From IMG/VR virus record IMGVR_UViG_3300008448_008693, positions 1-64,000 of that record: a stretch of 64,000 nt of DNA, one strand, 5' to 3'. The notes under the pieces were generated by a model. The model was not told the origin of the DNA, searched no databases, and saw only the letters and a program-made list of their open reading frames with translations. Shown in pieces: positions 33,380 to 42,223 of this stretch. How positions within the stretch are numbered: position 1 is the first letter of the stretch; every line of letters starts with the position of its first letter. Origin of the DNA: a virus. The translations under genes and the position numbers were made by a program.

Positions 33380-34203
33380 TAAACAATTTGAGATTCATAC
33401 TTTATGTTTCTATCGGCATCAAATAAGTATTCTTTTTTTGCTGACTCAACCCAAAACCTAATCTCATCATTAGTTAATGGTTCATTACCATTTTTGTAAT
33501 TCCAAAAGATTGAGCCGTTTCTTAAATTAACGTGTTTGTAACCAATTCTTGGAATTGACATAATTTTAACTGATTTTTGAGTAAGTCTTAAAAACATTTC
33601 ATAACCAAAAGTTAGTTTAAATGAAGGTTTAATTAAGTCGTAATCACTGAAAGAACTTTTTCTAATGACCATTCCCGACATTTGGAAATTTTGGTAGTCT
33701 TGTAAAGTTTCATTAGTTAATATACCCATTTCAGATGAGAAGTTAGCGGCAAATGTCGCTTCATTTGTAAATCCCGCAAATAATCCCTTTTCATCGGTAT
33801 CAACAACTATTGGTAAAAACGCATCAACATCTGGATATGATTCAGAATATTTTTTAACATTCTTAAACCAAATTGTGGAGTATTCATCATCAAACTCAAA
33901 AAGAGAAACCCATTTTGATTCTGAAGATTTAATACCGTAATTAATTTGTGAGGCATAATTAGGTTCTTCAGTCCACTCAAGTTTTTTAACATTTAACAAA
34001 CCAAAATCAAATCCGTTTAAATATTCGGTAAGAGAAGTTTCATTACAGTAAACAATTACAAGTTCGTTTATTTGAGTATTTTGAATTTTCAACGACTCAA
34101 CACATTTTTTAAAGTAATCTTCAAAACCAAGTACCTTACTGGTTTTAATCGGTAAAATAACCGATACATCAAATTTTTCTACATTTTCCATATTATTCAT
34201 CAA
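33379..34203 (-). CDS. Family 2-like glycosyltransferase
   Basis: A 274-aa GT-A type transferase. Visible elements are an N-terminal VSVILPIKT strand (about 13-21), a helix with SLKIQNTQINELVIVY, and a FEFDDEYS segment (about 98-105) in place of the DxD metal site. It overlaps the next upstream gene (34193) by 11 bases. It has no membrane segment and is probably cytoplasmic. Substrate unknown. It is the first of the sugar-cluster genes, directly next to the sigma factor. Confidence 0.75.
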   Translation of the reverse strand: MMNNMENVEKFDVSVILPIKTSKVLGFEDYFKKCVESLKIQNTQINELVIVYCNETSLTEYLNGFDFGLLNVKKLEWTEEPNYASQINYGIKSSESKWVSLFEFDDEYSTIWFKNVKKYSESYPDVDAFLPIVVDTDEKGLFAGFTNEATFAANFSSEMGILTNETLQDYQNFQMSGMVIRKSSFSDYDLIKPSFKLTFGYEMFLRLTQKSVKIMSIPRIGYKHVNLRNGSIFWNYKNGNEPLTNDEIRFWVESAKKEYLFDADRNIKYESQIV

Positions 34204-35257
34204 TTGTTTCTGTTTTTATTAATTGACCTTCAAATGACTCTAATCTCACCGAGATGTATGATTCAAATAAAGATAAAACGGTACTTTCAAACTGCTCTTG
34301 AGTTGATAATTCAGAAACAGTTTTATCCATTTCAGAAAAAATATTTTCATCAATATTATCCTCAAGCCAACTTTGGATATAGTCCGCAATAAAATCAACC
34401 ATCTGTATTTTATTATTAGCCCACAAACCATTTTTTTCATTCAACCACTTAGGTAATAAGTTAGGAACTAATCCCATAACAGGAACACCCGTTTTCATTG
34501 ATTCTAATGGGAATGTACCGTAAGAACTTGTCTCATCAATCCATACTGATAAACAAGTATCTTTCAGTCCATCCGCAAACTGTTTCTCAGTTAATCCTCT
34601 CATATCACGAAAAGTAATCCATCTATATTGGGGGTATTTAATATAGAAGTTTTTAACTAAGTTAATAGAATCTCTTTGCTCTCTTGTGTTAATTGCGATT
34701 ATTGGTTTTGATGGTAAACTTGGTTTAGAAAATTTTTCAGGAATATAAGGTTCTAAAACATCAACTGAAACATTCTTCATCAATGATGAAATGTATTCTT
34801 TTTGTTCTTCTGATGTTGTAATACATTTATGGAACCCTAATTGACCCCAAGTTTGACCTGGCTGTAATGTCTCAAGAATATGGTCATAAGCTTGGCATAA
34901 AACAATTTTACCACAAGGTAATTTTGTGATTTGGCTCATTACAAACCCATAAAGTTCAGGTACTACAATAAAATCTTCGGGTGAAACTTCTAAGTTTTGA
35001 CCCTCAATTGATTGATGAGGTATTTTTTCCATGTACTCATTACCCAACCACTCACCAACACCTGTATAATCGGGTTTTTCGTGTAACATAATTACATTAT
35101 AACCAGAATTAATTAACGTTAATCCTAACCTATAAATGTATGAAATAGATGCTTTGGCGTTACCTTTAGTATCTTGAGCCAAAAGATAAATTTTAGATTT
35201 TTTATCCTTCATATTTTGGATAGACCTCTCTAATTTTGAAATTTGTTCTTGATTCAT
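34193..35257 (-). CDS. GT-B-type glycosyltransferase
   Basis: A 354-aa protein with two Rossmann-like halves typical of the GT4/GT1 group. The C-terminal half has a donor-site region (YGTFPLESMKTGVPVMGLV, about residues 246-264), in which Glu-Ser-Met-Lys resembles the E-x7-E motif region. The N-terminal half begins with SKIYLLAQDTKGNAKASISYI. The donor sugar cannot be deduced; a GDP- or UDP-sugar is likely. It overlaps the adjacent glycosyltransferase gene. Confidence 0.8.
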   Translation of the reverse strand: MNQEQISKLERSIQNMKDKKSKIYLLAQDTKGNAKASISYIYRLGLTLINSGYNVIMLHEKPDYTGVGEWLGNEYMEKIPHQSIEGQNLEVSPEDFIVVPELYGFVMSQITKLPCGKIVLCQAYDHILETLQPGQTWGQLGFHKCITTSEEQKEYISSLMKNVSVDVLEPYIPEKFSKPSLPSKPIIAINTREQRDSINLVKNFYIKYPQYRWITFRDMRGLTEKQFADGLKDTCLSVWIDETSSYGTFPLESMKTGVPVMGLVPNLLPKWLNEKNGLWANNKIQMVDFIADYIQSWLEDNIDENIFSEMDKTVSELSTQEQFESTVLSLFESYISVRLESFEGQLIKTETIDE

Positions 35258-35261
35258 ATGT

Positions 35262-35528
35262 TTAATATTTATTTATTATTTTTTTGTTTATTAGTGTATT
35301 AAATGCTAATTTAAAAGGTATTGATATTTCAGAACTTTTTGGTCCTAATGTTTCGTCAACATCTTCACTTTCACTTAATAGAACATCAACCATAATTTTT
35401 AACATATCATATTTTACCACACTGATATGTTGTTCTGTACTTCCAGACTCTGAGTAGTTTGGTAGATTAACCAATTCCTCCATTTTATCTAAATCAAGAT
35501 AATAATGTTCATTTAAAATTTTTAACAT
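35262..35528 (-). CDS. Hypothetical protein, 88 aa
   Basis: A short helical and acidic protein. It fits tightly between the two neighbours (4 bases and 2 bases away), which supports translation as part of the operon. No motif recognised. Confidence 0.6.
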   Translation of the reverse strand: MLKILNEHYYLDLDKMEELVNLPNYSESGSTEQHISVVKYDMLKIMVDVLLSESEDVDETLGPKSSEISIPFKLAFNTLINKKIINKY

Positions 35529-35530
35529 AG

Positions 35531-36124
35531 TTACAATTCTTTAATTTTATTTTCCAACTCTTTTATTGAGCTAATTGTATGAATGCAAGGAATATCTTTG
35601 TTATACTCCGTCTCATATTTTATTATAATTTTACCATCAGGATAATCTAATAATAAGGCGGGATTTGATGTAAGTAAAATATCCACCTCATCCCACATTG
35701 AATTAATTGTTAAATTACTATAGAATTTAACTTTTTCTAATTGACACCCAAATTTTGAAAGGAAGAATAATGATGCGGGTTTTGACCTACCAATTTCATC
35801 TGAAACAATTAAGAAATCAAAGTAATCTCTGTAATTGACATATATATCATTTAAATCATTGAATGTAGTATATTCAGTTGATTGAGAATGCCCAAATATT
35901 TCCATTGGGAATTCCTCATATAAAAATGAATACACCTCTTCGTCACTTTGGAATTCAAAATGATTTTTAAGTTCTAACGAATTTATTGGTGTGGTTATTT
36001 TGTATTCAAACGAATCCTCATCCTCAATACCTTCGGTCTTATCAATATAGAATTTTTGATAGGTTTGTTCTATCTTACCTAATGTATTTCTTAACACACC
36101 ATTTATCTCAATCCCAAATCTCAT
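35531..36124 (-). CDS. HAD-fold protein with lost catalytic aspartates
   Basis: The layout resembles a haloacid dehalogenase-like phosphatase: a first strand FGIEINGVL (about residues 3-11), where the usual DxDGxL becomes Glu-x-Asn-Gly-Val-Leu; an insertion (about 20-110); a lysine-containing GRSKPASLF segment (about 118-126) like HAD motif III; and a late segment (SMWDEVDILLTSNP) where motif IV would lie. The Asp nucleophile is replaced by Glu or Asn, so catalysis is doubtful. It overlaps the PhoH gene by 4 bases. It may be a regulatory or structural relative. Confidence 0.6.
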   Translation of the reverse strand: MRFGIEINGVLRNTLGKIEQTYQKFYIDKTEGIEDEDSFEYKITTPINSLELKNHFEFQSDEEVYSFLYEEFPMEIFGHSQSTEYTTFNDLNDIYVNYRDYFDFLIVSDEIGRSKPASLFFLSKFGCQLEKVKFYSNLTINSMWDEVDILLTSNPALLLDYPDGKIIIKYETEYNKDIPCIHTISSIKELENKIKEL

Positions 36125-36861
36125 TCCTCGTATCTGTTTAAGATTTTAGTGATTAACGGGTTACGAACAACATCTTCCATACCAAATTCAAAAACTCCTA
36201 TCTCACTAACATTCTTAAGTTTTTGAATTGCATCCCAAAGACCCGTTTGTTTCTTATCTTTGTATCGGTCAGTCTGCTCCAAGTCACCCGATATGAAAAA
36301 TTTACTATTATAACCAATCCTTGTTAATAGTAATTTCATTTGATTAGGTGTTGAGTTTTGAGCTTCCTCAAATATTAAAATTGAATTGTCAATGTTCATA
36401 CCTCTCATATAGGCCAAGGCAAACACCTCAACAAACTCAAGTTCTTTTAATTTTTCTCTAGCATCCTTACCAATAATTTTATTCATCAGATAGTAAGATG
36501 GGAAAATGTAAGGGTCTAATTTTTCCTCAACGTTACCAGGTAATGCTCCCAACTTTTCTTCTGCCTCAACCGCAGGTCTAACAATAATAATTTTTTCATA
36601 CTGATTATCAGGGTCGTATAATAAATTAAGAGCTGCGCTCATAGCCACAAAACTCTTACCAACACCTGCAGGACCCGTACAAATAGTTATTTGGTTATGT
36701 TTTAATGTCTCAAAATATTTTCTTTGATTTTCTGTTAAAAACTTCTCTTTGGGCTTCTTTTTTAAGATTTTACCAATGATGTCTTTTTTATTTAGAGGTC
36801 TTGAAGGTTCCTCACTCACCGAAGGCGTTGCTTGCGGAGATGGTTTTTTTCTTTGTGACAT
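36121..36861 (-). CDS. phoH: PhoH-like ATPase
   Basis: A 246-aa P-loop protein with Walker A GPAGVGKS (63-70), a conserved RPAVEAEEKLGALPG segment (about 95-109) and a Walker B variant LIFEEAQN (about 159-166), in which Glu replaces the usual Asp. These mark the PhoH family, which is frequent in phage genomes and linked to RNA metabolism, although its role there is not settled. The first 40 residues are Pro/Lys/Ser-rich and absent from bacterial PhoH. The gene stands between the HAD-like gene and the Gmd gene. Confidence 0.9.
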   Translation of the reverse strand: MSQRKKPSPQATPSVSEEPSRPLNKKDIIGKILKKKPKEKFLTENQRKYFETLKHNQITICTGPAGVGKSFVAMSAALNLLYDPDNQYEKIIIVRPAVEAEEKLGALPGNVEEKLDPYIFPSYYLMNKIIGKDAREKLKELEFVEVFALAYMRGMNIDNSILIFEEAQNSTPNQMKLLLTRIGYNSKFFISGDLEQTDRYKDKKQTGLWDAIQKLKNVSEIGVFEFGMEDVVRNPLITKILNRYEE

Positions 36862-36899
36862 ATTATTTTAATTAAATTTTATAACTAAATAATACTCCA

Positions 36900-37883
36900 T
36901 TATTTATAATATTCAAGCCAATATTCAATCATCTCATCTAACATAGATTCAAAAGTATAATTTGGTCTCCAACCTGTCATTGATTTTAGTTTTGTACTAT
37001 CACCCTTCAAATCGTAAAGTTCTTCAGGACGATAAAATTTTTCATCAATTGTAACATATTCTCTAAAATCTAATTCTAACTTATTAAAGACATATTCACA
37101 TAAATCTTTAACAGAATGTGATATACCCGTTGAACAAACAAAATCATCGGGTTTATCTTGTTGTAAAATCATCCACATCGCCTCAACATAATCTTTAGCG
37201 TGGCCCCAATCTCTAGTGGCGTCAAGATTACCAAGTTTTAATTGATTAGATAAACCTAATTTAATTTTAACAGCTTCTTTACATACTTTATTCGTAACAA
37301 AATTAGTACCTCTTCTTGGTGATTCGTGATTAAACAATATCCCATTAGAAACAAACATGTCATATGAGTTTCTATAATTTCTACAAATGTTATATGAGAA
37401 TACTTTTGCACATCCGTATGGTGATACAGGATTCATTGGAGTTGTTTCTCTTTGATACCCATCTTGGTCAATACAATTACCAAACATCTCTGAAGATGAT
37501 GCTTGATAAATTTTTATAGATGGGTCAATTAATTTAACCGCCTCTAAAAGATTTAATGTCCCAACACCAGTAACATTTGCCGTGTATAATGGTTGGTCAA
37601 ATGAAATTCTAACATGTGATTGAGCCGCTAAATTGTAAATTTCAACGGGTCTAACTTCTTGAATGACACGAATTAATGATGACAAATCTGTCATATCGGC
37701 ATAGTGTAGTTTAATTTTTTCGTATACCGAGTCTAATCTTGAAGTTTGATTTTCAGAAACTGAGTTTCGTTTTAAAGTCCCGTGTACCTCATAACCCTTG
37801 TCAAGTAAAAATTCTGTTAGGTATGAACCGTCTTGTCCGTTTATACCTGTAATTAATGCGATTTTATTTTCTAACGTTCTCAT
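36900..37883 (-). CDS. gmd: GDP-mannose 4,6-dehydratase
   Basis: A 327-aa extended SDR enzyme that converts GDP-mannose to GDP-4-keto-6-deoxymannose, the precursor of GDP-fucose, GDP-rhamnose and related sugars. It has the NAD(P) motif GINGQDGSYL (13-22), the catalytic SSSEMFG (about 129-135), YGCAK (about 155-159) and the RDWGHAKDYV motif (about 216-225) typical of Gmd. The next gene in the operon encodes a GDP-fucose synthase-like enzyme and overlaps its start, so the two probably act in sequence. The length agrees with cellular Gmd (about 340-370 aa). Confidence 0.95.
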   Translation of the reverse strand: MRTLENKIALITGINGQDGSYLTEFLLDKGYEVHGTLKRNSVSENQTSRLDSVYEKIKLHYADMTDLSSLIRVIQEVRPVEIYNLAAQSHVRISFDQPLYTANVTGVGTLNLLEAVKLIDPSIKIYQASSSEMFGNCIDQDGYQRETTPMNPVSPYGCAKVFSYNICRNYRNSYDMFVSNGILFNHESPRRGTNFVTNKVCKEAVKIKLGLSNQLKLGNLDATRDWGHAKDYVEAMWMILQQDKPDDFVCSTGISHSVKDLCEYVFNKLELDFREYVTIDEKFYRPEELYDLKGDSTKLKSMTGWRPNYTFESMLDEMIEYWLEYYK

Positions 37884-38778
37884 AATTTTTAATAAAGTAC
37901 TTTATAGTTTTTTTTAATCCATCATATAGTGGGGTAAAATTAAAATCGGGTAAATAATTTTTTAATTTTGAATTATCTGATGGTTTTCTATATTGACCAT
38001 CTGGTTTATTGACGTTGAAATATACCTTACCCTCAAATTCCATAATTTCAGTTATGATACTGACAACTTCTTTAATTGATATTTCTTGTGAAGTTGATAA
38101 AATAATTGGTTCGGATTCAGTGTAGTTATATAAAACCCATTCAGTTAATTTTGCAACATCTTCACTAAAAATGAACTCCCTTAATGAATTTCCTGACCCC
38201 CAAATTTCAAACGGAGTGTTATTTTTTTTGGCTAAATAACATTTATGAATTAATGAAGGTATGACATGACCATTTTCAATATTGTAGTTGTCATTTGGAC
38301 CATAGATATTAGTGGGTATAACCGATTTATAATTTAATCCGTATTGTTCTCTATATGCTCGTATCTGAATATCTGTCATTCTTTTGGCATATGCATATGC
38401 GTCGTTTGAAAAATGAGGTGGTCCTAAATGTATTTTATTCTCAGTTAAAGGATATTCTATATTGTCGGGGAATACACATGTGGATAAAAAAGCAACAAGA
38501 TTTTTAATACCGTGAACCCTTGCTGATTCAATAACATTCGTATTCATCATTATATTATCGTGAAAAAATTCACCTTTATAGTTCATATTTCCACCAACAC
38601 CCCCAACTCTACCAGCACAATGAATTATGGAGTCAAATTTTATCTTATTTAACACCTCGTCAATTTCGGTTCTATTTCTTAAATCACATTTACTTGACGA
38701 TAATGGGGTATAATTATCCCCATTAAATTCAGAACCAACAAGACCATAACCCCCTGTTACTAAAATATTTCCCATCAC
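37864..38778 (-). CDS. fcl: GDP-L-fucose synthase-like epimerase/reductase
   Basis: A 304-aa SDR of the GDP-fucose synthase (GMER) type: GGYGLVGS (9-16), AGRVGGVGGNM (about 55-65), STCVFPD (about 99-105), YAYAKRM (about 128-134) and PTNIYGPNDN (about 155-164). Family members make GDP-L-fucose from the Gmd product with NADPH. Upstream lies gmd and downstream a C-methyltransferase gene whose stop overlaps by 4 bases, so the final sugar could be a methylated deoxyhexose instead of plain fucose. Confidence 0.93.
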   Translation of the reverse strand: MMGNILVTGGYGLVGSEFNGDNYTPLSSSKCDLRNRTEIDEVLNKIKFDSIIHCAGRVGGVGGNMNYKGEFFHDNIMMNTNVIESARVHGIKNLVAFLSTCVFPDNIEYPLTENKIHLGPPHFSNDAYAYAKRMTDIQIRAYREQYGLNYKSVIPTNIYGPNDNYNIENGHVIPSLIHKCYLAKKNNTPFEIWGSGNSLREFIFSEDVAKLTEWVLYNYTESEPIILSTSQEISIKEVVSIITEIMEFEGKVYFNVNKPDGQYRKPSDNSKLKNYLPDFNFTPLYDGLKKTIKYFIKNYENVRK

Positions 38779-39995
38779 ATCCCAATAATTTCAAAAGTGG
38801 GGCAAGGAACAATAAATTTACCCCCACTTTTTAAAAATTCTGACTCTCTTTCAACAAACTCATTTATAAAATGCCAAGGTAGTACTAACAAATAATCAGG
38901 TTTAGCCTTTCTCATTTCATCTTCAGAATAAATAGGAATGTTAGTACCGACTGTTTTAAGTCCGAACTTGTATATACTTCTTTCAGCAATACCGTCAATC
39001 AAAGTATGGTCTAATCCAAAATATTGTAAAAGAGTATTACCTTTAGTTGATGCCCCATAGCCCCAAATTGTTTTTCCTTTGGATTTTTCTTCCTTAATAA
39101 AGGAGATTGTTTTTTCTTTTAAATCGTTAATCCTATCAAAAAATTTTAACCAAACCTCTTCTTTATCTAAACCTAATGTTCTTTCATATTCTAACGTAGA
39201 TTTTAATCTGAAATTACAAATATCACGATAAGGCTGAGTTCCGAATTTAGTTTTATCGGAATTTTCTTTCATACAATAAATTCTAAAAGACCCTCCGTTA
39301 GTGTCATTAAGTTGTATATCAACTATATCAATACCACATTCTTTAAATATTTTTTGGATATTAAACAATGAATAGTAATATACATGTTCATGGCAAATGT
39401 TATCAAAGGCTAATTGCTCAATCATCAATGGTGTGTATGATAATTGTAATACCCATACTCCATTATCGTCCAAAATTTCAACGATATCATTTACAAAACT
39501 TTTAGGGTCTTCTAAATCATAAAACATTGCAATGGTAGTTATAACCTTTGCCTTTAATTTTCCAAATTTACTTTCTTTAAAAACCTTTGACGTGAAATAA
39601 TCCTGAATAATTAAATTGGCATGTTTTTCGGATTCTCTTTTAAATGAATCATCAACTGGGTCTATACCGACTTTAATTAAGTTATCGGGTACATTACTCA
39701 ATAATGTACCATCATTACATGCGATATCCACCCATAAATCATTTTCGTTTAATTTAACAATGTCAGTTATTGAATTAACAATTGATTTTAATTCTTTTTT
39801 CATGGTATTATTAATTCCTGACCTATACCAATATTTTCCATACATAGTATCTAAAGGTGCTATTTTTTCTAATCTAACCGCACCCGTTTCAGGTTCTAAC
39901 ATCATTTTCATCTCTACTGAACCACCTCTTGGGGATTCACCATCTTTTAAAAAGTCAGAAACATATAAATCTCCTAGTGTAAATAATTCTTTCAT
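38775..39995 (-). CDS. Sugar C-methyltransferase, class I SAM
   Basis: A 406-aa protein resembling NDP-hexose C-methyltransferases. It has a SAM motif DIACNDGTLL (about 98-107), the family signature HEHVYYYS (about 200-207), and a C-terminal Rossmann domain with WGYGASTKGNTLLQYF (about 308-323). The N-terminal zinc-binding cysteines of many relatives are absent. In the family the substrate is a 4-keto-6-deoxy sugar nucleotide, which matches the product of the adjacent Gmd. It would therefore make a branched-chain deoxysugar. Substrate identity is inferred from context. Confidence 0.9.
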   Translation of the reverse strand: MKELFTLGDLYVSDFLKDGESPRGGSVEMKMMLEPETGAVRLEKIAPLDTMYGKYWYRSGINNTMKKELKSIVNSITDIVKLNENDLWVDIACNDGTLLSNVPDNLIKVGIDPVDDSFKRESEKHANLIIQDYFTSKVFKESKFGKLKAKVITTIAMFYDLEDPKSFVNDIVEILDDNGVWVLQLSYTPLMIEQLAFDNICHEHVYYYSLFNIQKIFKECGIDIVDIQLNDTNGGSFRIYCMKENSDKTKFGTQPYRDICNFRLKSTLEYERTLGLDKEEVWLKFFDRINDLKEKTISFIKEEKSKGKTIWGYGASTKGNTLLQYFGLDHTLIDGIAERSIYKFGLKTVGTNIPIYSEDEMRKAKPDYLLVLPWHFINEFVERESEFLKSGGKFIVPCPTFEIIGM

Positions 39996-40003
39996 AAGTT
40001 TTA

Positions 40004-40612
40004 TTATTTTAATAATTTATTATTAACATACCAATCTTCATATGGTTTGTTATACCATTCAGGATTTGGGTCTAAACACGGAGCGTTATCAACAACTCTA
40101 GAAAACCCGTTTTTAGTTAAAAGTTCAAAAATTTGATTTTTACGAGTATCACCATCACAATAAAGATTATGTTCTACAGTAATCAGACCAATCTCATATT
40201 TGATAAAATCAAACTCTTTTAATGCGATATATTCGTAACCTTCAATATCTATAGATAAATAATCAATAACGTTTGGTGCATTATTTTCGTCTAATATATT
40301 TAAAAGAGTGTCACAATCAATACTGATACCTTCATTAGTTATTTTATATTCATTAGCATTAAAATTACAAGTACCTTTATAATCAGTTACCGCCTTGTTG
40401 ACGTTTACCGATTTCCTGTTTTTAATCAATGAATTAAAAACTGACGGATTAGCTTCAATACATATTCCTGACCAATTAAAATTTTTCTCAAAAAAATAAG
40501 TATTACTTGTTTGAATTCCATCATAAGCACCAACCTCAATAAAGTACCCATTTTTTTTGAATTCTAAAAATTCTGCGACCCATTTGTCTTGATTAGATTG
40601 TGAATAATACAT
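40004..40612 (-). CDS. FkbM-type methyltransferase (copy 1)
   Basis: A 202-aa SAM-dependent methyltransferase of the FkbM family: IEVGAYDGIQTSNT (about 25-38), ICIEANPSVF (about 50-59), a SIDIEGYE motif (about 122-129) and LITVEHN. Members often O-methylate sugars. It is next to the second FkbM gene, which it resembles only moderately, so duplication is not recent. It probably modifies a sugar made by the cluster. Confidence 0.88.
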   Translation of the reverse strand: MYYSQSNQDKWVAEFLEFKKNGYFIEVGAYDGIQTSNTYFFEKNFNWSGICIEANPSVFNSLIKNRKSVNVNKAVTDYKGTCNFNANEYKITNEGISIDCDTLLNILDENNAPNVIDYLSIDIEGYEYIALKEFDFIKYEIGLITVEHNLYCDGDTRKNQIFELLTKNGFSRVVDNAPCLDPNPEWYNKPYEDWYVNNKLLK

Positions 40613-40614
40613 TT

Positions 40615-41250
40615 TTACTTTTTTATATATATTTGATTATAATCAACGATGTCGGATAGATAATACCCAATACTTTCAAAATAATTCTTATATGAATCAT
40701 CATTTAAAAAATTTTCAACGACAATTAATTTACAATCAATATTTTTAGTATTTAGACCTCTCATAACCTCAATTTCCCAACCTTCAACATCAATTGATAA
40801 GATATCAACCTTATTAATATTGAGTTCACCTAATATCGTGTCTAGTTTTTTTATTTTGACTTTTATTTTTTCACTATTTTTATCTGTTAAAATAAAATTA
40901 GTGTTATTTAGATAACTTTCTTTAACGTCAATAGAAGAAAATGAGTGGTCGGTTACAACTCCCCCATACGCGTTTACCTCTTGATGAACTATAGTAAATT
41001 CACCATCTCTATCTTCATAAGAACATGCAAATTCATACACTTCGTTACCAACCTCTTTATGTTGTTCTACAAAAGTAGGGTTAGGTTCAATTATAATTGA
41101 CCTCCAACCGTTATCTTTAAAGTGTTTTGACATTGATAAAAACTCAGGAGTCGCACCCCCAACCTCAACGATTAATCCTTTATATTCGTAATCTGAAAAA
41201 TATTTTTCTCTAATTATTTTATCAGTATCATATTCAGCGTAAAACTCCAT
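40615..41250 (-). CDS. FkbM-type methyltransferase (copy 2)
   Basis: A 211-aa FkbM protein with IVEVGGATPEF, IIIEPNPTFV and ILSIDVEGWEIEVM. The paired FkbM genes (2 bases apart) suggest two methylation positions, or two acceptor sugars. The gene is preceded by a 58-base gap with AT-rich sequence. Confidence 0.88.
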   Translation of the reverse strand: MEFYAEYDTDKIIREKYFSDYEYKGLIVEVGGATPEFLSMSKHFKDNGWRSIIIEPNPTFVEQHKEVGNEVYEFACSYEDRDGEFTIVHQEVNAYGGVVTDHSFSSIDVKESYLNNTNFILTDKNSEKIKVKIKKLDTILGELNINKVDILSIDVEGWEIEVMRGLNTKNIDCKLIVVENFLNDDSYKNYFESIGYYLSDIVDYNQIYIKK

Positions 41251-41308
41251 ATTCCATTTTTTTATTATTTAAATTATTGTTAGGGTAATATTATTATTAA
41301 TTAATAAA

Positions 41309-42223
41309 TCACAGTTCCATTATTTTGTCAAAATTATTTATAAAATTTTCATTTGACCATTTTAGTTTATGTTCTAGTAAAGGAGAACAACCACCACTGA
41401 TTATATCAGTAATTTTATTTTTCTCAATAGAAATTTCATCACAAAATATATGTCTCATCATATTACAATTAGTGACCGCAATTGGTACATCAACTGATAA
41501 TGCGTAATCAATAACAGATGAGATACCTTTAGATGGTTTTTTATCATAATAGAAACAATTCACACTACTTTCATTTAACCACTCCAATAACTCATAATTA
41601 CTCATGTAATGGTCTGTAATAATAAATTCATTTTTATTATTTAACATATTCTCACATAATTTTAAAGTTTCGGTTTTCAAATGGTTATTTATGTCAACAT
41701 TTGCATTTGGAATATGGAATCTAATTAAAGAATCGGTATATTCTTCATTAATTTTATTAATTAAATTGTGAAATCCTTTATCCGGAAACCCAAACCCAAA
41801 TGAAGAAATAATTGGTCTTTCGTTATTTTGTTTATTTTTACTTGGTTTAAAATCAAATAAACACCGGTTAATATTATGTTCAGTAACATTATCAACAATT
41901 TTTGTTGGGTCATTGTATAGTATTCCTTTTATACTAGAAAACTTTAAATCACCATCGTGATAAATAAAATAACAATTATATTGTGACGATAATTGATTAA
42001 CTATCTCATCTGTTATCCATCCCATAACCCATATAATGTAATTAAAAACAATAATATCTATTTTATTATTATTTAAAAAATTATTTAAAGTTGTAACGTC
42101 ATTAGTTTCTAAGTAATAGTAATTGTTGTTTTTACTTTTTTTAAGACTTTCATATATGTTTAACCCATATTGATGAACACCACAATTAGTTGTTTGTCTA
42201 TTAACAATTAAAATATCTTTCAT
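41309..42223 (-). CDS. Glycosyltransferase, paralogue A
   Basis: A 304-aa GT-B-like protein. The start ILIVNRQTTNCGVHQYG matches the opening of the next gene's product (LYINHSKSQCGVYEIG), so the two are paralogues. A central segment, PIISSFGFGFPDKGFHNL (about 137-154), is the beginning of the C-terminal donor domain. The GISSVIDYALSVDVPIAVT segment near residue 235 looks like the donor-site helix. Its start overlaps the neighbour's stop by 4 bases. Substrate unknown. Confidence 0.8.
   Translation of the reverse strand: MKDILIVNRQTTNCGVHQYGLNIYESLKKSKNNNYYYLETNDVTTLNNFLNNNKIDIIVFNYIIWVMGWITDEIVNQLSSQYNCYFIYHDGDLKFSSIKGILYNDPTKIVDNVTEHNINRCLFDFKPSKNKQNNERPIISSFGFGFPDKGFHNLINKINEEYTDSLIRFHIPNANVDINNHLKTETLKLCENMLNNKNEFIITDHYMSNYELLEWLNESSVNCFYYDKKPSKGISSVIDYALSVDVPIAVTNCNMMRHIFCDEISIEKNKITDIISGGCSPLLEHKLKWSNENFINNFDKIMEL

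Noticed and set aside
35262-35280. TATTTATTTAT on the plus strand as a promoter
   Set aside because: It overlaps the end of one minus-strand gene and the start region of the next, and faces the wrong direction.
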